51,943 bases of DNA. It comes from an uncultured Agathobaculum sp. (GTDB lineage: Bacteria; Bacillota; Clostridia; Oscillospirales; Butyricicoccaceae). Location: assembly GCF_944380975.1 (NCBI RefSeq), contig NZ_CALWJK010000009.1, forward strand, positions 1 to 51,943, written 5' to 3'. Below are positions 8,169-15,557 of this stretch, one piece after another (position 1 is the first letter of the stretch; every line of letters begins with the position of its first letter). The notes under the pieces are model-generated. The model was not told the origin of the DNA, did not search any database, and saw nothing but the letters and a program-made list of their open reading frames with translations. The position numbers were made by a program, and so were the translations under genes.

Positions 8169-8591
8169 TTAATCTACAAAGCGGTATTCCGTGATGGAAA
8201 TTGTATAGGCAATATCGCCGTTGCGCCGCACGGACGGCTCGAACGTATCCACCGTGCAAGGCATATTGAGACGGCACACGCCGCCACTGTCCAGCACGAT
8301 CAACCGAAACGGCACCTTGCGATCGCGCCAGCGCTCGAAAAAGCTAACATACGCCCAGCCGTCCTCGAGCGCCTCGGCGGGCATCCAGCTGTATCGCTTC
8401 CCGACGGGGAAAAAGCTCGACCAGCTGAGCGACCGCAAGCCAAGCGTACCAATGCGGCGGTAGTCGTAGCTGAGGCCCTCATAGGTTTCGTTGTGCTGCT
8501 CGGGCTGCGGCAGCGGGAAGTCCACCGGCACATGCGGCAACGTGAACACTTCCTCGTTGTTGTTGACCGAAAATATGACCTTGTAGGCGAT
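8169..8591 (-). CDS. xkdP: XkdP-like phage tail protein without LysM
   Basis: This protein of about 140 residues resembles the N-terminal part of XkdP (YKVIFSVNNNEEVFTLPHVP; ...YEGLSYDYRRIGTLGLRSLSWSSFFP; C-terminal ISITEYR). The LysM domain of B. subtilis XkdP is absent. GGGAGG at 8600-8605 is 8 nt from an ATC codon at 8591. The nearest canonical start is a GTG at 8600 that overlaps the ribosome site. The start is therefore uncertain, and the original ATG may have been lost. It follows the tape-measure gene, as in PBSX, but a toxin-like cassette lies between them. Confidence 0.65.
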   Translation of the reverse strand: MAYKVIFSVNNNEEVFTLPHVPVDFPLPQPEQHNETYEGLSYDYRRIGTLGLRSLSWSSFFPVGKRYSWMPAEALEDGWAYVSFFERWRDRKVPFRLIVLDSGGVCRLNMPCTVDTFEPSVRRNGDIAYTISITEYRFVD

Positions 8592-8612
8592 TGCCGCCAC
8601 CTCCCTGCATAC

Positions 8613-8654
8613 AAAAAGCGCCCCGCCTCTGCCAACTTGACAAAGACGGGGCGC
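8613..8654 (-). terminator. Terminator of cassette-1 toxin mRNA, overlapping the antisense promoter
   Basis: Arms 8618-8631 and 8641-8654 form a 14-bp stem (two G-U types) with TTTTT following on the minus strand. The downstream arm contains most of the -35 box of the plus-strand promoter (8637-8642), so the two functions overlap physically. It ends the minus-strand transcript just before the XkdP-like gene. Confidence 0.75.
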
Positions 8655-8666
8655 ACACGCTATAAT
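8637..8666 (+). promoter_or_regulatory. Consensus sigma-A promoter for cassette-1 antisense RNA
   Basis: TTGACA (8637-8642), an 18-bp spacer and TATAAT (8661-8666) give two perfect hexamers. Transcription would begin near 8673 and run against the peptide gene. Confidence 0.85.
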
Positions 8667-8672
8667 AAATAT

Positions 8673-8765
8673 ACAAAGGGACGCTGTTACAGCAGTCAGA
8701 CCCGTTATGCCATCAACAACATGTTGACCGTTCGGGGCCTAGCCGAGCGGTCAACGCGCTTTTAT
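8673..8765 (+). ncRNA. Candidate antitoxin RNA, cassette 1 (about 93 nt)
   Basis: The RNA runs from the predicted start to a hairpin with 13-bp arms (8723-8735 and 8743-8755), followed by GCGCTTTTAT. Its 5' part (8679-8703) repeats, as the same RNA sequence, the 5' end of the opposing toxin mRNA. The hairpin is antisense to the toxin stop codon and 3' UTR. Confidence 0.6.
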
Positions 8766-8825
8766 GGTGAAAATGTACAGCACCATAGCCGCACACATCA
8801 AAAGCTGAAAAGCCTTTTTCCACAT
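8751..8825 (-). CDS. Candidate type I toxin peptide, copy 1 (24 aa)
   Basis: ATG at 8825 to TGA at 8751. The peptide is short, basic at both ends and hydrophobic between. It starts MWKKAFQLL, is followed by a segment of Met, Ala, Val and Leu, and ends YIFTIKAR. The ending (I-x-IKxR) and the N-terminal basic/aromatic start are shared with the copies at 29560 and 33605. GGGGAGG precedes the ATG by 8 nt but pairs with an upstream CCACCU/CCCC segment. No known family is recognised; the function is inferred from architecture. Confidence 0.6.
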   Translation of the reverse strand: MWKKAFQLLMCAAMVLYIFTIKAR

Positions 8826-8867
8826 ACGCACCACCTCCCCTCGCGGTAAAATGCGCTGGGGAAAGGT

Positions 8868-8896
8868 GGGTCTGACCGCTATATGTAACAGCGTCC
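8868..8896 (-). repeat. Right inverted repeat of cassette 1 (partner at 8679-8703)
   Basis: GGGTCTGAC and GTAACAGCGTCC here are complementary to GGACGCTGTTAC and GTCAGACCC at 8679-8703. In the minus-strand mRNA the 5' leader can therefore pair with the 3' region in two blocks (12 and 9 bp). That gives a closed full-length mRNA, as known for type I toxins such as hok. Confidence 0.8.
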
Positions 8897-8902
8897 GCCC
8901 TG

Positions 8903-8932
8903 ATTATAGCATACGCTGTCGTACTTTGTCTA
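8903..8932 (-). promoter_or_regulatory. Promoter of cassette-1 toxin mRNA
   Basis: On the minus strand TAGACA (8932-8927), 18 bp and TATAAT (8908-8903). Start expected near 8896, exactly at the outer edge of the inverted repeat. Confidence 0.8.
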
Positions 8933-8935
8933 TCT

Positions 8936-8957
8936 GCCGCCCTCCGGGGTGGCTTTT
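8936..8957 (+). terminator. Distal plus-strand terminator of cassette 1
   Basis: GCCGCCC/GGGTGGC-type stem followed by TTTTCTG, immediately before the stop codon of the tape-measure gene. The same element closes cassettes 2 and 3. Confidence 0.65.
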
Positions 8958-8960
8958 CTG

Positions 8961-10619
8961 TTACATGTTTTCAATTGCGCGGAGGAGCTTGTCCGCGATC
9001 CGCTCGCCCAGCTCGTCCGCGTACTGCTCGTTGCCGATGACGTTGCCGGCGACCGTGACGTTGACCGTCACGCGCGGCCCGCCCGCCATGCGTGCAGAGA
9101 TATCGTGCGGGATGATCTGCGTGCCGTTTGGCAGATTCATGATCTCGCCGCCGCGTTCGTTGACGCGCGTCAGTCCGCCACGCCAGTAGGAAGTGCCGAG
9201 CGCGTTGCCGGTCAGCTTGCCGCCGATCCACGACAGCGCGGACTTGCCGCCGCTGTACAGGCTACCCAGCAGCGGGATGCTCTCGATCTTGTCATCCAGC
9301 CATGAGAAAAAGCCGGAAACCGTTTCCTTTGCACTGTTGAACGCACCAACAATGCTGTCCTTGATGCCGCCGAACGTCTCCTTGACCTTGTCCCATAACG
9401 CGCTTGCCCACGCCTTGATTTTGTCCCAATTTGCAATCAGCAGCGCACCTGCCGCAATCGCGCCACCGATAAGCAGCACAATGGGATTGGCGGCAACCAA
9501 TGTCATAACAGTTTTGCCAAAGTTAAAAATCGTTGTCCCGGCGCTGATTATACTGCCGGTAAACTGTACGACCTTGGCAATACCCCATGCCGCGGCGATC
9601 GTCTTGAGTACAGAAATAATGGTATCGCCGTTCTCCTGCACCCAATCGAACGCCTGCCCCGCTTTTTCGACCGCAGTGGCAAAGCCCTGATCAAACTGAT
9701 CAGTCAGCGCGCCCACATCTAATCCGGCAACCCAATCAGAAAACGCTGTCGCTTTCTGGTCGAGCCACTCAAGCGCCGAGCCTGCGCGGTACGAGCCGTC
9801 CTCCTGTGCGCCGAGCATCTGCAACACGCCGTTTTTCGCGGCCTGGCTGGCTTCACCCAGCTTGGACATTGTGTCCGTGACCTGCATCTGGTACGCATTG
9901 CTTTTGACAAACTGTTCGTTATTCTTGTAAAACGCATCCGCATAGCCGTCGTAGGCAGCTGTCAGGGTGTCCAGAATCAGCGTCGTGCGTCCGGCGGTCG
10001 TGCCGGTGGCCTCCAGCTTGGTGTTGAACTCGTCCTCAGAGATATTCAGCCAGTTCAAAGCGTCCGCCAGCGCGCCGGTCACCGTACCACTGACCGTGGT
10101 TTCACCGATATCCTGAAACAGGCTGTTGATGCTGATGCCGTCGCCAAACTTGCCGACCACACCGGCAGCAACGCGCGTCCATTTTGTCACGTCCTGCTGG
10201 CTTTGCGCCAGCGTGGAAAGCGCCTGCGCGGCCTCGGTTGAGGTATCGCTGTCTCCCAGTATCTTGTACAGCTCGGCATACGCCGTGCGCGCGCCCTGTG
10301 TGCCGGTCGCGGTACCCGCAAACGCCGTCAGCAGCTTGCCTTGGCTCACGCGGAAGTCCTCGGTCGCGCCATCGAGCGCGATGAAGGCCGTCGTCAGCGC
10401 GGTGACACCCGCGACGCCGACACCCGTTGCGGTCTTGGCAAAGCTCTTAATGCCGTCGACCGCCTTATTCTTAAACGCCACCACCTGCCGGGTGGCAGAG
10501 ATCATGCTGTCGTCGATGTCCGCGCCCGCCTTTTTGGCATTGCGCGCGGCCTTGAGCAGTCCGCCGGACATGTTGTCGCGCAGGTTGAGAACGGTGTTAA
10601 TGACCTTACTTTTCGCCAT
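8961..10619 (-). CDS. Tail tape-measure protein (XkdO-like)
   Basis: This 552-residue protein begins MAKSKVINTVLNLRDNMSGG. It has Ala/Thr-rich helices and a hydrophobic central segment (about 340-400: VVQFTGSIISAGTTIF, LLIGGAIAAGALL). The C-terminus has TSYWRGGLTRVNERGGEIMNLPNGTQIIP, the conserved ending of tape-measure proteins. It overlaps the frameshifted chaperone product by 14 nt. It sets tail length and is ejected into the host membrane. At 552 residues it is short for the family, so either the tail is short or the gene is internally shortened. Confidence 0.9.
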   Translation of the reverse strand: MAKSKVINTVLNLRDNMSGGLLKAARNAKKAGADIDDSMISATRQVVAFKNKAVDGIKSFAKTATGVGVAGVTALTTAFIALDGATEDFRVSQGKLLTAFAGTATGTQGARTAYAELYKILGDSDTSTEAAQALSTLAQSQQDVTKWTRVAAGVVGKFGDGISINSLFQDIGETTVSGTVTGALADALNWLNISEDEFNTKLEATGTTAGRTTLILDTLTAAYDGYADAFYKNNEQFVKSNAYQMQVTDTMSKLGEASQAAKNGVLQMLGAQEDGSYRAGSALEWLDQKATAFSDWVAGLDVGALTDQFDQGFATAVEKAGQAFDWVQENGDTIISVLKTIAAAWGIAKVVQFTGSIISAGTTIFNFGKTVMTLVAANPIVLLIGGAIAAGALLIANWDKIKAWASALWDKVKETFGGIKDSIVGAFNSAKETVSGFFSWLDDKIESIPLLGSLYSGGKSALSWIGGKLTGNALGTSYWRGGLTRVNERGGEIMNLPNGTQIIPHDISARMAGGPRVTVNVTVAGNVIGNEQYADELGERIADKLLRAIENM

Positions 10620-10818
10620 CGCCCGCGCCCTCCTTTTCCGGCGAGAATGCCGTGGCCACGCCCGCCGCTGTCAGCAGACGCATTTCCTCATAGTAGCGCG
10701 CCCGCCCGACCCGCAGCACCGTCCGGTCGAGGACGCTCATGCGCCGCAGCTCGTCCGGGGGAATGCCGCGCGGCGCGTAAAACGCGGCGAGGTCGAGGAA
10801 CGGGTCGCGCGCTACGAG
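10606..10818 (-). CDS. Tail assembly chaperone, C-terminal extension reached by -1 frameshift
   Basis: This is a 70-codon extension in the -1 frame. It starts directly at the slippery site and reads LVARDPFLDLAAFYAPRGIP, then RRMSVLDRTVLRVGRARYYEEM. It has no ribosome site of its own. It corresponds to the second chaperone (T of G/GT in lambda-type phages) and ends inside the tape-measure start, as usual. The fused product would be about 201 residues. Confidence 0.8.
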   Translation of the reverse strand, partial: LVARDPFLDLAAFYAPRGIPPDELRRMSVLDRTVLRVGRARYYEEMRLLTAAGVATAFSPEKEGAGDGEK

Positions 10819-11210
10819 TTTTTTGCCATGTCCTCCGCGGTCTGGCCGCCGTCCGGTTTGCCCGGCATCAGGCCGTTCCACTGCATCAGCTTGCCGCCCA
10901 GCACATCAATCTCGCGCACGCTCATCAGCTGGCGCACCGCGTCATACGGATCGATCACGCCGAGCATCTTGTGCAGCTCAGGGGCTTGCAGCGTGGGGCA
11001 CGAATCATAGATCAGCGACGTACACACGCCGATCATGTCGGCCGCGCCGCCCGCCTCGGCCAGCGCGCCGTAATATTCCAGCTGCTTTGCACTGGACAGC
11101 TTTTTGCACTGAATCATCTGTCCACCGATGTTGAACGGTTTCATCTTGGTGCGCGCCTGTGCGCGCTGCTCCGCCCGCGCCGCGAGCGCTTCTAACAATT
11201 TTGCATCCAT
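10812..11210 (-). CDS. xkdN: XkdN-like tail assembly chaperone
   Basis: This 132-residue protein follows the tail-tube gene by 12 nt. The segments KPFNIGGQMIQCKKLSS, YYGALAEAGGAADMIGVC and VREIDVLGGKLMQWNGLMPG are typical of XkdN/phage tail assembly chaperones. It ends MAKNS at the frameshift site. It binds the tape-measure protein during tail assembly. Confidence 0.85.
   Translation of the reverse strand: MDAKLLEALAARAEQRAQARTKMKPFNIGGQMIQCKKLSSAKQLEYYGALAEAGGAADMIGVCTSLIYDSCPTLQAPELHKMLGVIDPYDAVRQLMSVREIDVLGGKLMQWNGLMPGKPDGGQTAEDMAKNS
10818..10824 (-). promoter_or_regulatory. -1 programmed frameshift heptamer A AAA AAC
   Basis: On the minus strand the zero-frame codons are GCA AAA AAC TCG TAG. 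The heptamer A AAA AAC is in the canonical X XXY YYZ phase two codons before the stop. A one-base slip continues at CTC GTA GCG. Confidence 0.9.
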
Positions 11211-11222
11211 ATGTAATCCTCC

Positions 11223-11636
11223 TTATAGCGTTTCGAGCACTTGGAAGTTGCCGAACTTGAACGGCACCTCCAGCTCGGTTTTGGCCTTTTTCTCGAACTT
11301 GGCGAGCATGAACTCGTCGACCGTTACGTCGCTGTATGCGACGCGCTCGACCTTGTTCGTGCCCTTCTGCGTCTGCGCGGTGATAACCGTGATCTCGGGC
11401 ATGACGCCCGTGCGAAACGCTTCGGCCATCTGGATGAGGATGTCGCTGTCGATTTTCAAAACCGTCAGCGTGCCCTCGCCCGCGTAGCCGTTATAGACCT
11501 TGTAGGTCGCCGGGTCGCCGCAGACGTTGATGTCCTCAAAGTCGCCCGTGACCTTGGCTTCGACGCTCTGCAAGGTGGTCAGCTTCTTGCCGTTCCACCA
11601 CGCCGCGCCGCCGTTGCCGTGCATGATAGGCGGCAT
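11223..11636 (-). CDS. xkdM: Tail tube protein (XkdM-like)
   Basis: This 137-residue protein contains GAAWWNGKKLTTLQSVEAKVTGDFEDI, G-GTLTVLKIDS and the C-terminal EVPFKFGNFQVLETL, the pattern of the XkdM tube family. It is slightly short for the family (about 145 residues) and lacks a strong ribosome site at ATG 11636. It is immediately preceded by a deletion junction (scaffold stub), and the sheath gene normally upstream is absent. Confidence 0.85.
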   Translation of the reverse strand: MPPIMHGNGGAAWWNGKKLTTLQSVEAKVTGDFEDINVCGDPATYKVYNGYAGEGTLTVLKIDSDILIQMAEAFRTGVMPEITVITAQTQKGTNKVERVAYSDVTVDEFMLAKFEKKAKTELEVPFKFGNFQVLETL

Positions 11637-11656
11637 AATTGCCCCGGTTGTAATTG

Positions 11657-11902
11657 TTACGGCTCAGCGTCAGCACCGTCTGCCCCTCTTCCGGTTTCTC
11701 GTCCGGGTACGGGTGCCAAACCGGCGCGGGCTGCGGCTTTGGCAGATACCCGCAGCGGATGCTGCTTGGCGTCCAGATCAGCCTTCGGCACATACGCGCC
11801 GCCGGCAGCGTTGACCACCTCGAAGCCCGCCTTTTTGACCGCCTCGGAGAACTGCTCCCACGTCAGCGCGCCGGCCTCAAAGAGTGATTTCAAAAAGTCC
11901 AT
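11657..11902 (-). pseudogene. Phage scaffold protein (GP20-like), N-terminal stub joined to foreign sequence
   Basis: From ATG 11902 (AAAGGACG upstream) the sequence DFLKSLFEAGALTWEQFSEA, then AGFEVVNAAGGAYVPKADLDAK is the conserved N-terminus of phage minor structural GP20/scaffold proteins. Homology stops after about 43 residues near 11775. The frame then runs on as Arg/Ala-rich sequence. A different frame reads PVWHPYPDEKPEEGQTVLTL, which may be the tail of a DUF551-like gene. The junction removed the rest of the scaffold, capsid, connector and sheath genes. Confidence 0.75.
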
Positions 11903-11933
11903 TTTGTCACGTCCTTTCTTGATTTTGGGCATG

Positions 11934-11967
11934 AAAAAACCACCTTGACTTTCGTCTTGGTGGTTTA
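11934..11967 (-). terminator. Terminator between head remnant and scaffold stub
   Basis: AAACCACC...GGTGGTTTTTT on the minus strand forms an 8-bp stem with a T6 tail. A second GC-rich hairpin (GGCGCT...AGCGCC) lies at about 11991-12014. Confidence 0.65.
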
Positions 11968-12163
11968 ATCGTTTTGTTTTTGTATGACAAAGGCGCTCCG
12001 TTTCCGAAGCGCCCTCATCGGGTTTTGGACTTTGGCAGGCGTAGCATTCTCCTGCATCTCTCGGGTTGCCCCTGTCGTGCCATCGGCGTGTGGTCGCTAC
12101 GAAATCTACCACCTCAAAGCCCACTCTATTGTATCTTTATTATAGCCCTTCTATTCAGAAAAA

Positions 12164-13435
12164 TCAAGTGTTCCCATCTTTCTCATAAATAAGCTCATGT
12201 GTCCGCTTGGTGCGGCGCATTGATTTTTCTCCGCGGAACATCGCCGTGATAACAGAATGCTGAAAATGCTCTGCATCAGTCTCAACTGCGAGCCTCAGCA
12301 CCACATTTACATACCGTCCATCTTGCTTGATTTTCTTGCAAACAAGGGCAGTATTTGCACGTTTTTCATCTTTATCACGGAAAATATAATCCGGATCACG
12401 TAACGTTTCGGAAAAATATGGCCGCAATGCTTCAAATTCCGATTCTCCACGTCTCTCCACGATATGCTTTTTGCGTTCTTCGGTTAAAACTACCTGATCC
12501 CCGCGAATATCATCCGTCAGACCTCGATATTTCTCAATATCGATTACACCTACTGGCTGCACCGCTGTTTCCCCATTCTTTTCCGACTTCGCTCCCATTA
12601 TAGCAGATTCCGGAGATTTTTCAACCGACTCACCCGCTACATACTTCTCGTACCAGTCCTCATAGGTCATGCCCTGGTCGACATACTCGGTCTTGCCGGT
12701 CTCTGGGTTTCGTACCGTCCTCTGGCCGCCTGCATCAAACTCGGTCACCGGCACGGTCGTGCAGCGGCACCGCGGATGGATTGGCGGATAGCTGATGCCG
12801 GTCTCTCGTGCGGACACAGGAAACGTCTTGCCGTCCAGCGCACCACATACCGCACAGGTCTTGAGGTCGAGCGAAGCATCAAACTGGTATTCGCTGACGC
12901 CGGTTTCTTTGTAGCCCTTGGCGGTAGCTTCGGCGGCTGCATGTGCACTCTCGGTGTGGATCAGCGTCGCCGCCCGGCTTTCGGACACGCCCATGCGCTC
13001 GGCGAACTGCTTCGTCGTGCGCTGGAGCGGGTCGCCCCGGACAAAGGAGCGGGACAAGGCCGTCTCCAACTCACGCAGCAGCTTGTCCTTATCCGCCCAG
13101 AAGCGGCTGGAAAAATCGCTGTCCAACCAAGGCCTTACAAGCAGCTTTTCGACTGTGTCCGTATCCATGCGGGCAAACGAGGTACGCACCGCCGCCTGCT
13201 GACTGATCGCATACACGGTCTGGTAATAGGTATGCCAGTTGTGCGAAATGCGGTTGTCCGCCAGCCGCAGCGGATTGCCGAGCGCGGCTTCTGCTTCGGT
13301 CTGCCGCTGCACGACGCTGTTGTCGTCCTTGATCCTGTTGTGGTTTACAAAATACCGGCGCGCGCTTTCGGCCTCTCGGATAAAAGTTCCGTGGCCTTGC
13401 AGCAAGCGCCGTATGGTCCGGCTGTTTACCGCCAA
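12164..13435 (-). CDS. Portal N-terminus / gp7-like minor head protein / C-terminal PBECR-type nuclease fusion
   Basis: This is one 423-codon frame from TTG 13435. Residues about 1-70 (ARRYFVNHNRIK, NPLRLADNRISHNWH) match the start of SPP1-type portal proteins. Residues about 75-245 are the SPP1 gp7/F-like head morphogenesis domain: ADKDKLLRELETALSRSFVRG, then RAATLIHTESAHA, CAVCGALDG and IHPRCRCT. Residues about 300-423 (VVLTEERKKHIVERR, DPDYIF, VVLRLAVETDAEHFQHSVITA) resemble the phage barnase/EndoU/ColE5/RelE (PBECR) nuclease domain often carried by gp7 proteins. Almost the whole portal is missing, so an in-frame deletion fused two genes. The predicted enzyme domain appears intact. Confidence 0.75.
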   Translation of the reverse strand: MAVNSRTIRRLLQGHGTFIREAESARRYFVNHNRIKDDNSVVQRQTEAEAALGNPLRLADNRISHNWHTYYQTVYAISQQAAVRTSFARMDTDTVEKLLVRPWLDSDFSSRFWADKDKLLRELETALSRSFVRGDPLQRTTKQFAERMGVSESRAATLIHTESAHAAAEATAKGYKETGVSEYQFDASLDLKTCAVCGALDGKTFPVSARETGISYPPIHPRCRCTTVPVTEFDAGGQRTVRNPETGKTEYVDQGMTYEDWYEKYVAGESVEKSPESAIMGAKSEKNGETAVQPVGVIDIEKYRGLTDDIRGDQVVLTEERKKHIVERRGESEFEALRPYFSETLRDPDYIFRDKDEKRANTALVCKKIKQDGRYVNVVLRLAVETDAEHFQHSVITAMFRGEKSMRRTKRTHELIYEKDGNT

Positions 13436-13602
13436 ACGCTGACACCTCCCTTTTTGTTCATGCGCTCCGCAATGCCGGTCGTGGCATCTGGCGCGTCATC
13501 ATGCGCATTCTTGCCCTCTTTTTGATAGGACTGCATTTGTACAACCCGGATAGGCAGACTGTCCCCCGGGCGGATTACTCTGACAAAATTACTCTGACAT
13601 GA
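13426..13602 (-). pseudogene. Large terminase subunit, C-terminal remnant
   Basis: The minus-strand frame from 13602 to the TAA at 13426 contains GDSLPIRVVQMQSYQKEGKN and HDDAPDATTGIAERMNK, the conserved end of PBSX/SPP1-type large terminases. About the last 50 residues survive; the ATPase and most of the nuclease are gone. It overlaps the portal start by 10 nt, as in intact phages. A 12-bp repeat (ATTACTCTGACA, twice, 13574-13600) lies at the breakpoint. Confidence 0.8.
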
Positions 13603-13820
13603 TTACACCCTTAATATAACAAAGATGTAGTATATTGAAAAGATGAAAGGTTTTCATCTAAGATATAGACTGTTAAAATAAAAAGTATATAAGACCGCCA
13701 AGATGAAAACATCCATAGGATTGAAAAAAAAGACAAAAAACAAGGGATGTGGATACACTAGAATCTACTGAGGAAGTAGAAAAGTTCTATTTTTATAAGC
13801 GATAGAGTATTCCATTGAAA
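13603..13820. other. A+T-rich spacer at the phage/PTS junction
   Basis: About 220 nt without a convincing gene. It is far more A+T-rich than the phage module. It holds a small hairpin (AGATGAAA/TTTTCATCT near 13643) and no clear promoter. It marks the border between the prophage remnant and the sugar operon. Confidence 0.6.
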
Positions 13821-13888
13821 GCAAAAAGGCCTGCCGCCATGGCAGGCCTTTGCAATGCACCGGATGACGCTCTTTTTCCATCCGGTTG
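13821..13888 (-). terminator. Terminators at the end of the beta-glucoside operon
   Basis: AAAGGCCTGCC/GGCAGGCCTTT (13825-13851) is an 11-bp stem followed on the minus strand by T. A second stem, CCGGATG/CATCCGG, lies at about 13860-13885, just after the IIA gene. Confidence 0.8.
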
Positions 13889-13907
13889 AGGGGGGAAGGT
13901 GATTTGT

Positions 13908-14222
13908 TCAAGACAGTTTTTTATAGAGATCGATGAACTCTTCTGCAATAATGCGGAAACTCTCAGCACTCATCAGCTGATCTTCCGCATGGAGCATCAA
14001 TAAGCCGATACTCCCTAATTCGCCGTTTGCCTCTTTGGTCAGCAGATCGGCATGGGCATTATGACCCTGCACAAAGGCTTCGTCGCCTTGCTTAATTAAG
14101 CTTTCCGCTTGCGTAAAGTCATTCTGTTTGGCACATTGAATAGCATTGATAAAGCAGGATCGTGCTGTTCCAACATAGGTGATGATTTCAAAACAGGTGG
14201 TAGATAGTTCTTCGGACATCAT
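13908..14222 (-). CDS. PTS lactose/cellobiose-family IIA component
   Basis: This 104-residue helical protein of the Lac/Cel IIA family has the phosphorylated His in the segment QGHNAHADLL. It would accept phosphate from HPr and pass it to the IIB protein. AAAGGAG precedes the ATG. It is the last gene of the operon (glucosidase, IIB, IIC, IIA), 21 nt after IIC. Confidence 0.92.
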   Translation of the reverse strand: MMSEELSTTCFEIITYVGTARSCFINAIQCAKQNDFTQAESLIKQGDEAFVQGHNAHADLLTKEANGELGSIGLLMLHAEDQLMSAESFRIIAEEFIDLYKKLS

Positions 14223-14243
14223 TTAAACTCCTTTCCGAACAGC

Positions 14244-15557
14244 TTACCAATCTTCGTCTTCTGGATTTGCTTCTGCAGCAGCTTCCGCAGCAAGTGTTTC
14301 CCGATCAAGCCGCCGGATAAACGGCATATACACGAAGAAGGAAATAGTTAAGATGACAATCTGTAACAGTGCACTGCGCCAGCCGCCAACAAGGAAGCCG
14401 GATATGATCGGCGGGCAGGTCCACGGCACCATGACACCAGCATACAGCGGACACAGGCCAGTTGCCAGTGCAAAATACTGCAAAACGCAGGCAATGACAG
14501 GCATCAGGATGAACGGCACGGCCAGCATAGGGTTCATAACGATCGGCAAACCAAACATGATGGGTTCGTTGATGTTGAACAGTGCGGGGATCAATTCCAG
14601 TTTTCCCAACGTGCGGAATTGCTTGGCTTTGGCGAAAGCCACCAGATAGATGACAAGGCCAATAGTCAGGCCGGCACCAGTGACATTGATGAACAGGTCA
14701 TAGAATTGCGCGGTAACGATATGGCCGCCGTTGGCGACGGTCAGTTCTAGACCCTTATCCAGAATGGCCTGATTTTCCAAGCTGTTAGCCTGCAGCAGGC
14801 CACTCATGACGCCGCCGACGATCGTCGTACCGTGTACTCCGAAGATCCACAGGAACGGACCGGTAAAGCACATAAGAAGCGCACCGCCCAACGAGTCGGT
14901 CATGCCTTGCAACGGGGTCTGAATGATCTTATAGATTGCTTCAATCGCGGTGGTATGCAAGCCCATAGAGAAGATGCCGTGAATAATGGTTGCAAGAATG
15001 ACGATGGCCACCGCAGGGATCAGCGCAGAGAACGCATTGGCAACGCCCGCAGGTACGCCGTTGGGCATTTTAATTTTGATGTTCTTTTTCAAGAACCAAG
15101 AGTACAGATAACCGACTAGCAGACCAATAATGATTGCGCCGATCATTCCCTTGCCCGCAGTCCAGTCCTTGTTGATGATGTTGCTGACAAGATCACCGCT
15201 TTCAGTCTGCACGGAGGACGGCTGCAGCAGCAGGAATACTGCCAGCGCGATCATCGAACCGCTCAGCGGCTCTTGCTTTTCCAGCTTAACATAAGTATAG
15301 GAAATGCCAATAACCGCGATGATGGCGCTGATGTTAAAGGTTGCACCACAGGCTTGACTGAGAATCGTAGTGATACCGGCAGCTGCCAATGCGTCCGCAG
15401 CCTGCTTGACAGGCAGGTTGGCTAAAATCAGAAAAATTGAGCCAACGATTAACAGCGGCATTGTGTAAACCATGCCGTCCTTGATCGACTGAACCGCCTT
15501 GGTGTTGACAAACGCCAGAATTTTAGGAATCAGATGTTCGTTGATCCACTTCCCCAT
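14244..15557 (-). CDS. celB: PTS cellobiose-type IIC permease
   Basis: This 437-residue membrane protein has about ten hydrophobic segments. It contains GMVYTMPLLIVGSIFLILANLP, then FTGPFLWIFGVHGTT and the family signature FNINEPIMFGLPIVMNP. It is translated from ATG 15557 behind AAAGGATG; the longer open frame to 15686 has no signal. It transports and phosphorylates a beta-linked disaccharide or aryl-glucoside with IIA and IIB. The acidic C-terminus (EANPEDEDW) is cytoplasmic. Confidence 0.92.
   Translation of the reverse strand: MGKWINEHLIPKILAFVNTKAVQSIKDGMVYTMPLLIVGSIFLILANLPVKQAADALAAAGITTILSQACGATFNISAIIAVIGISYTYVKLEKQEPLSGSMIALAVFLLLQPSSVQTESGDLVSNIINKDWTAGKGMIGAIIIGLLVGYLYSWFLKKNIKIKMPNGVPAGVANAFSALIPAVAIVILATIIHGIFSMGLHTTAIEAIYKIIQTPLQGMTDSLGGALLMCFTGPFLWIFGVHGTTIVGGVMSGLLQANSLENQAILDKGLELTVANGGHIVTAQFYDLFINVTGAGLTIGLVIYLVAFAKAKQFRTLGKLELIPALFNINEPIMFGLPIVMNPMLAVPFILMPVIACVLQYFALATGLCPLYAGVMVPWTCPPIISGFLVGGWRSALLQIVILTISFFVYMPFIRRLDRETLAAEAAAEANPEDEDW

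Noticed and set aside
8673-8765. Cassette RNAs as riboswitches or 6S-like RNA
   Set aside because: No known aptamer core. The conserved features centre on a short frame with a buried ribosome site and a convergent RNA, which fits toxin control better.
8679-8896. Cassettes as MITEs with terminal inverted repeats
   Set aside because: Conservation continues outside the inverted repeats (promoters and terminators), no target duplication is visible, and the repeats coincide with predicted transcription starts.
11903-12124. N-terminal extension of the scaffold stub up to 12124
   Set aside because: The extension runs through a terminator hairpin and lacks a ribosome site. ATG 11902 has one and matches the family start.
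13089-13445. Minus-strand frame starting MSAFGGKQPDHT
   Set aside because: It overlaps the portal/gp7 fusion in another frame. The terminase frame ends at the TAA at 13426 and this frame has no family.
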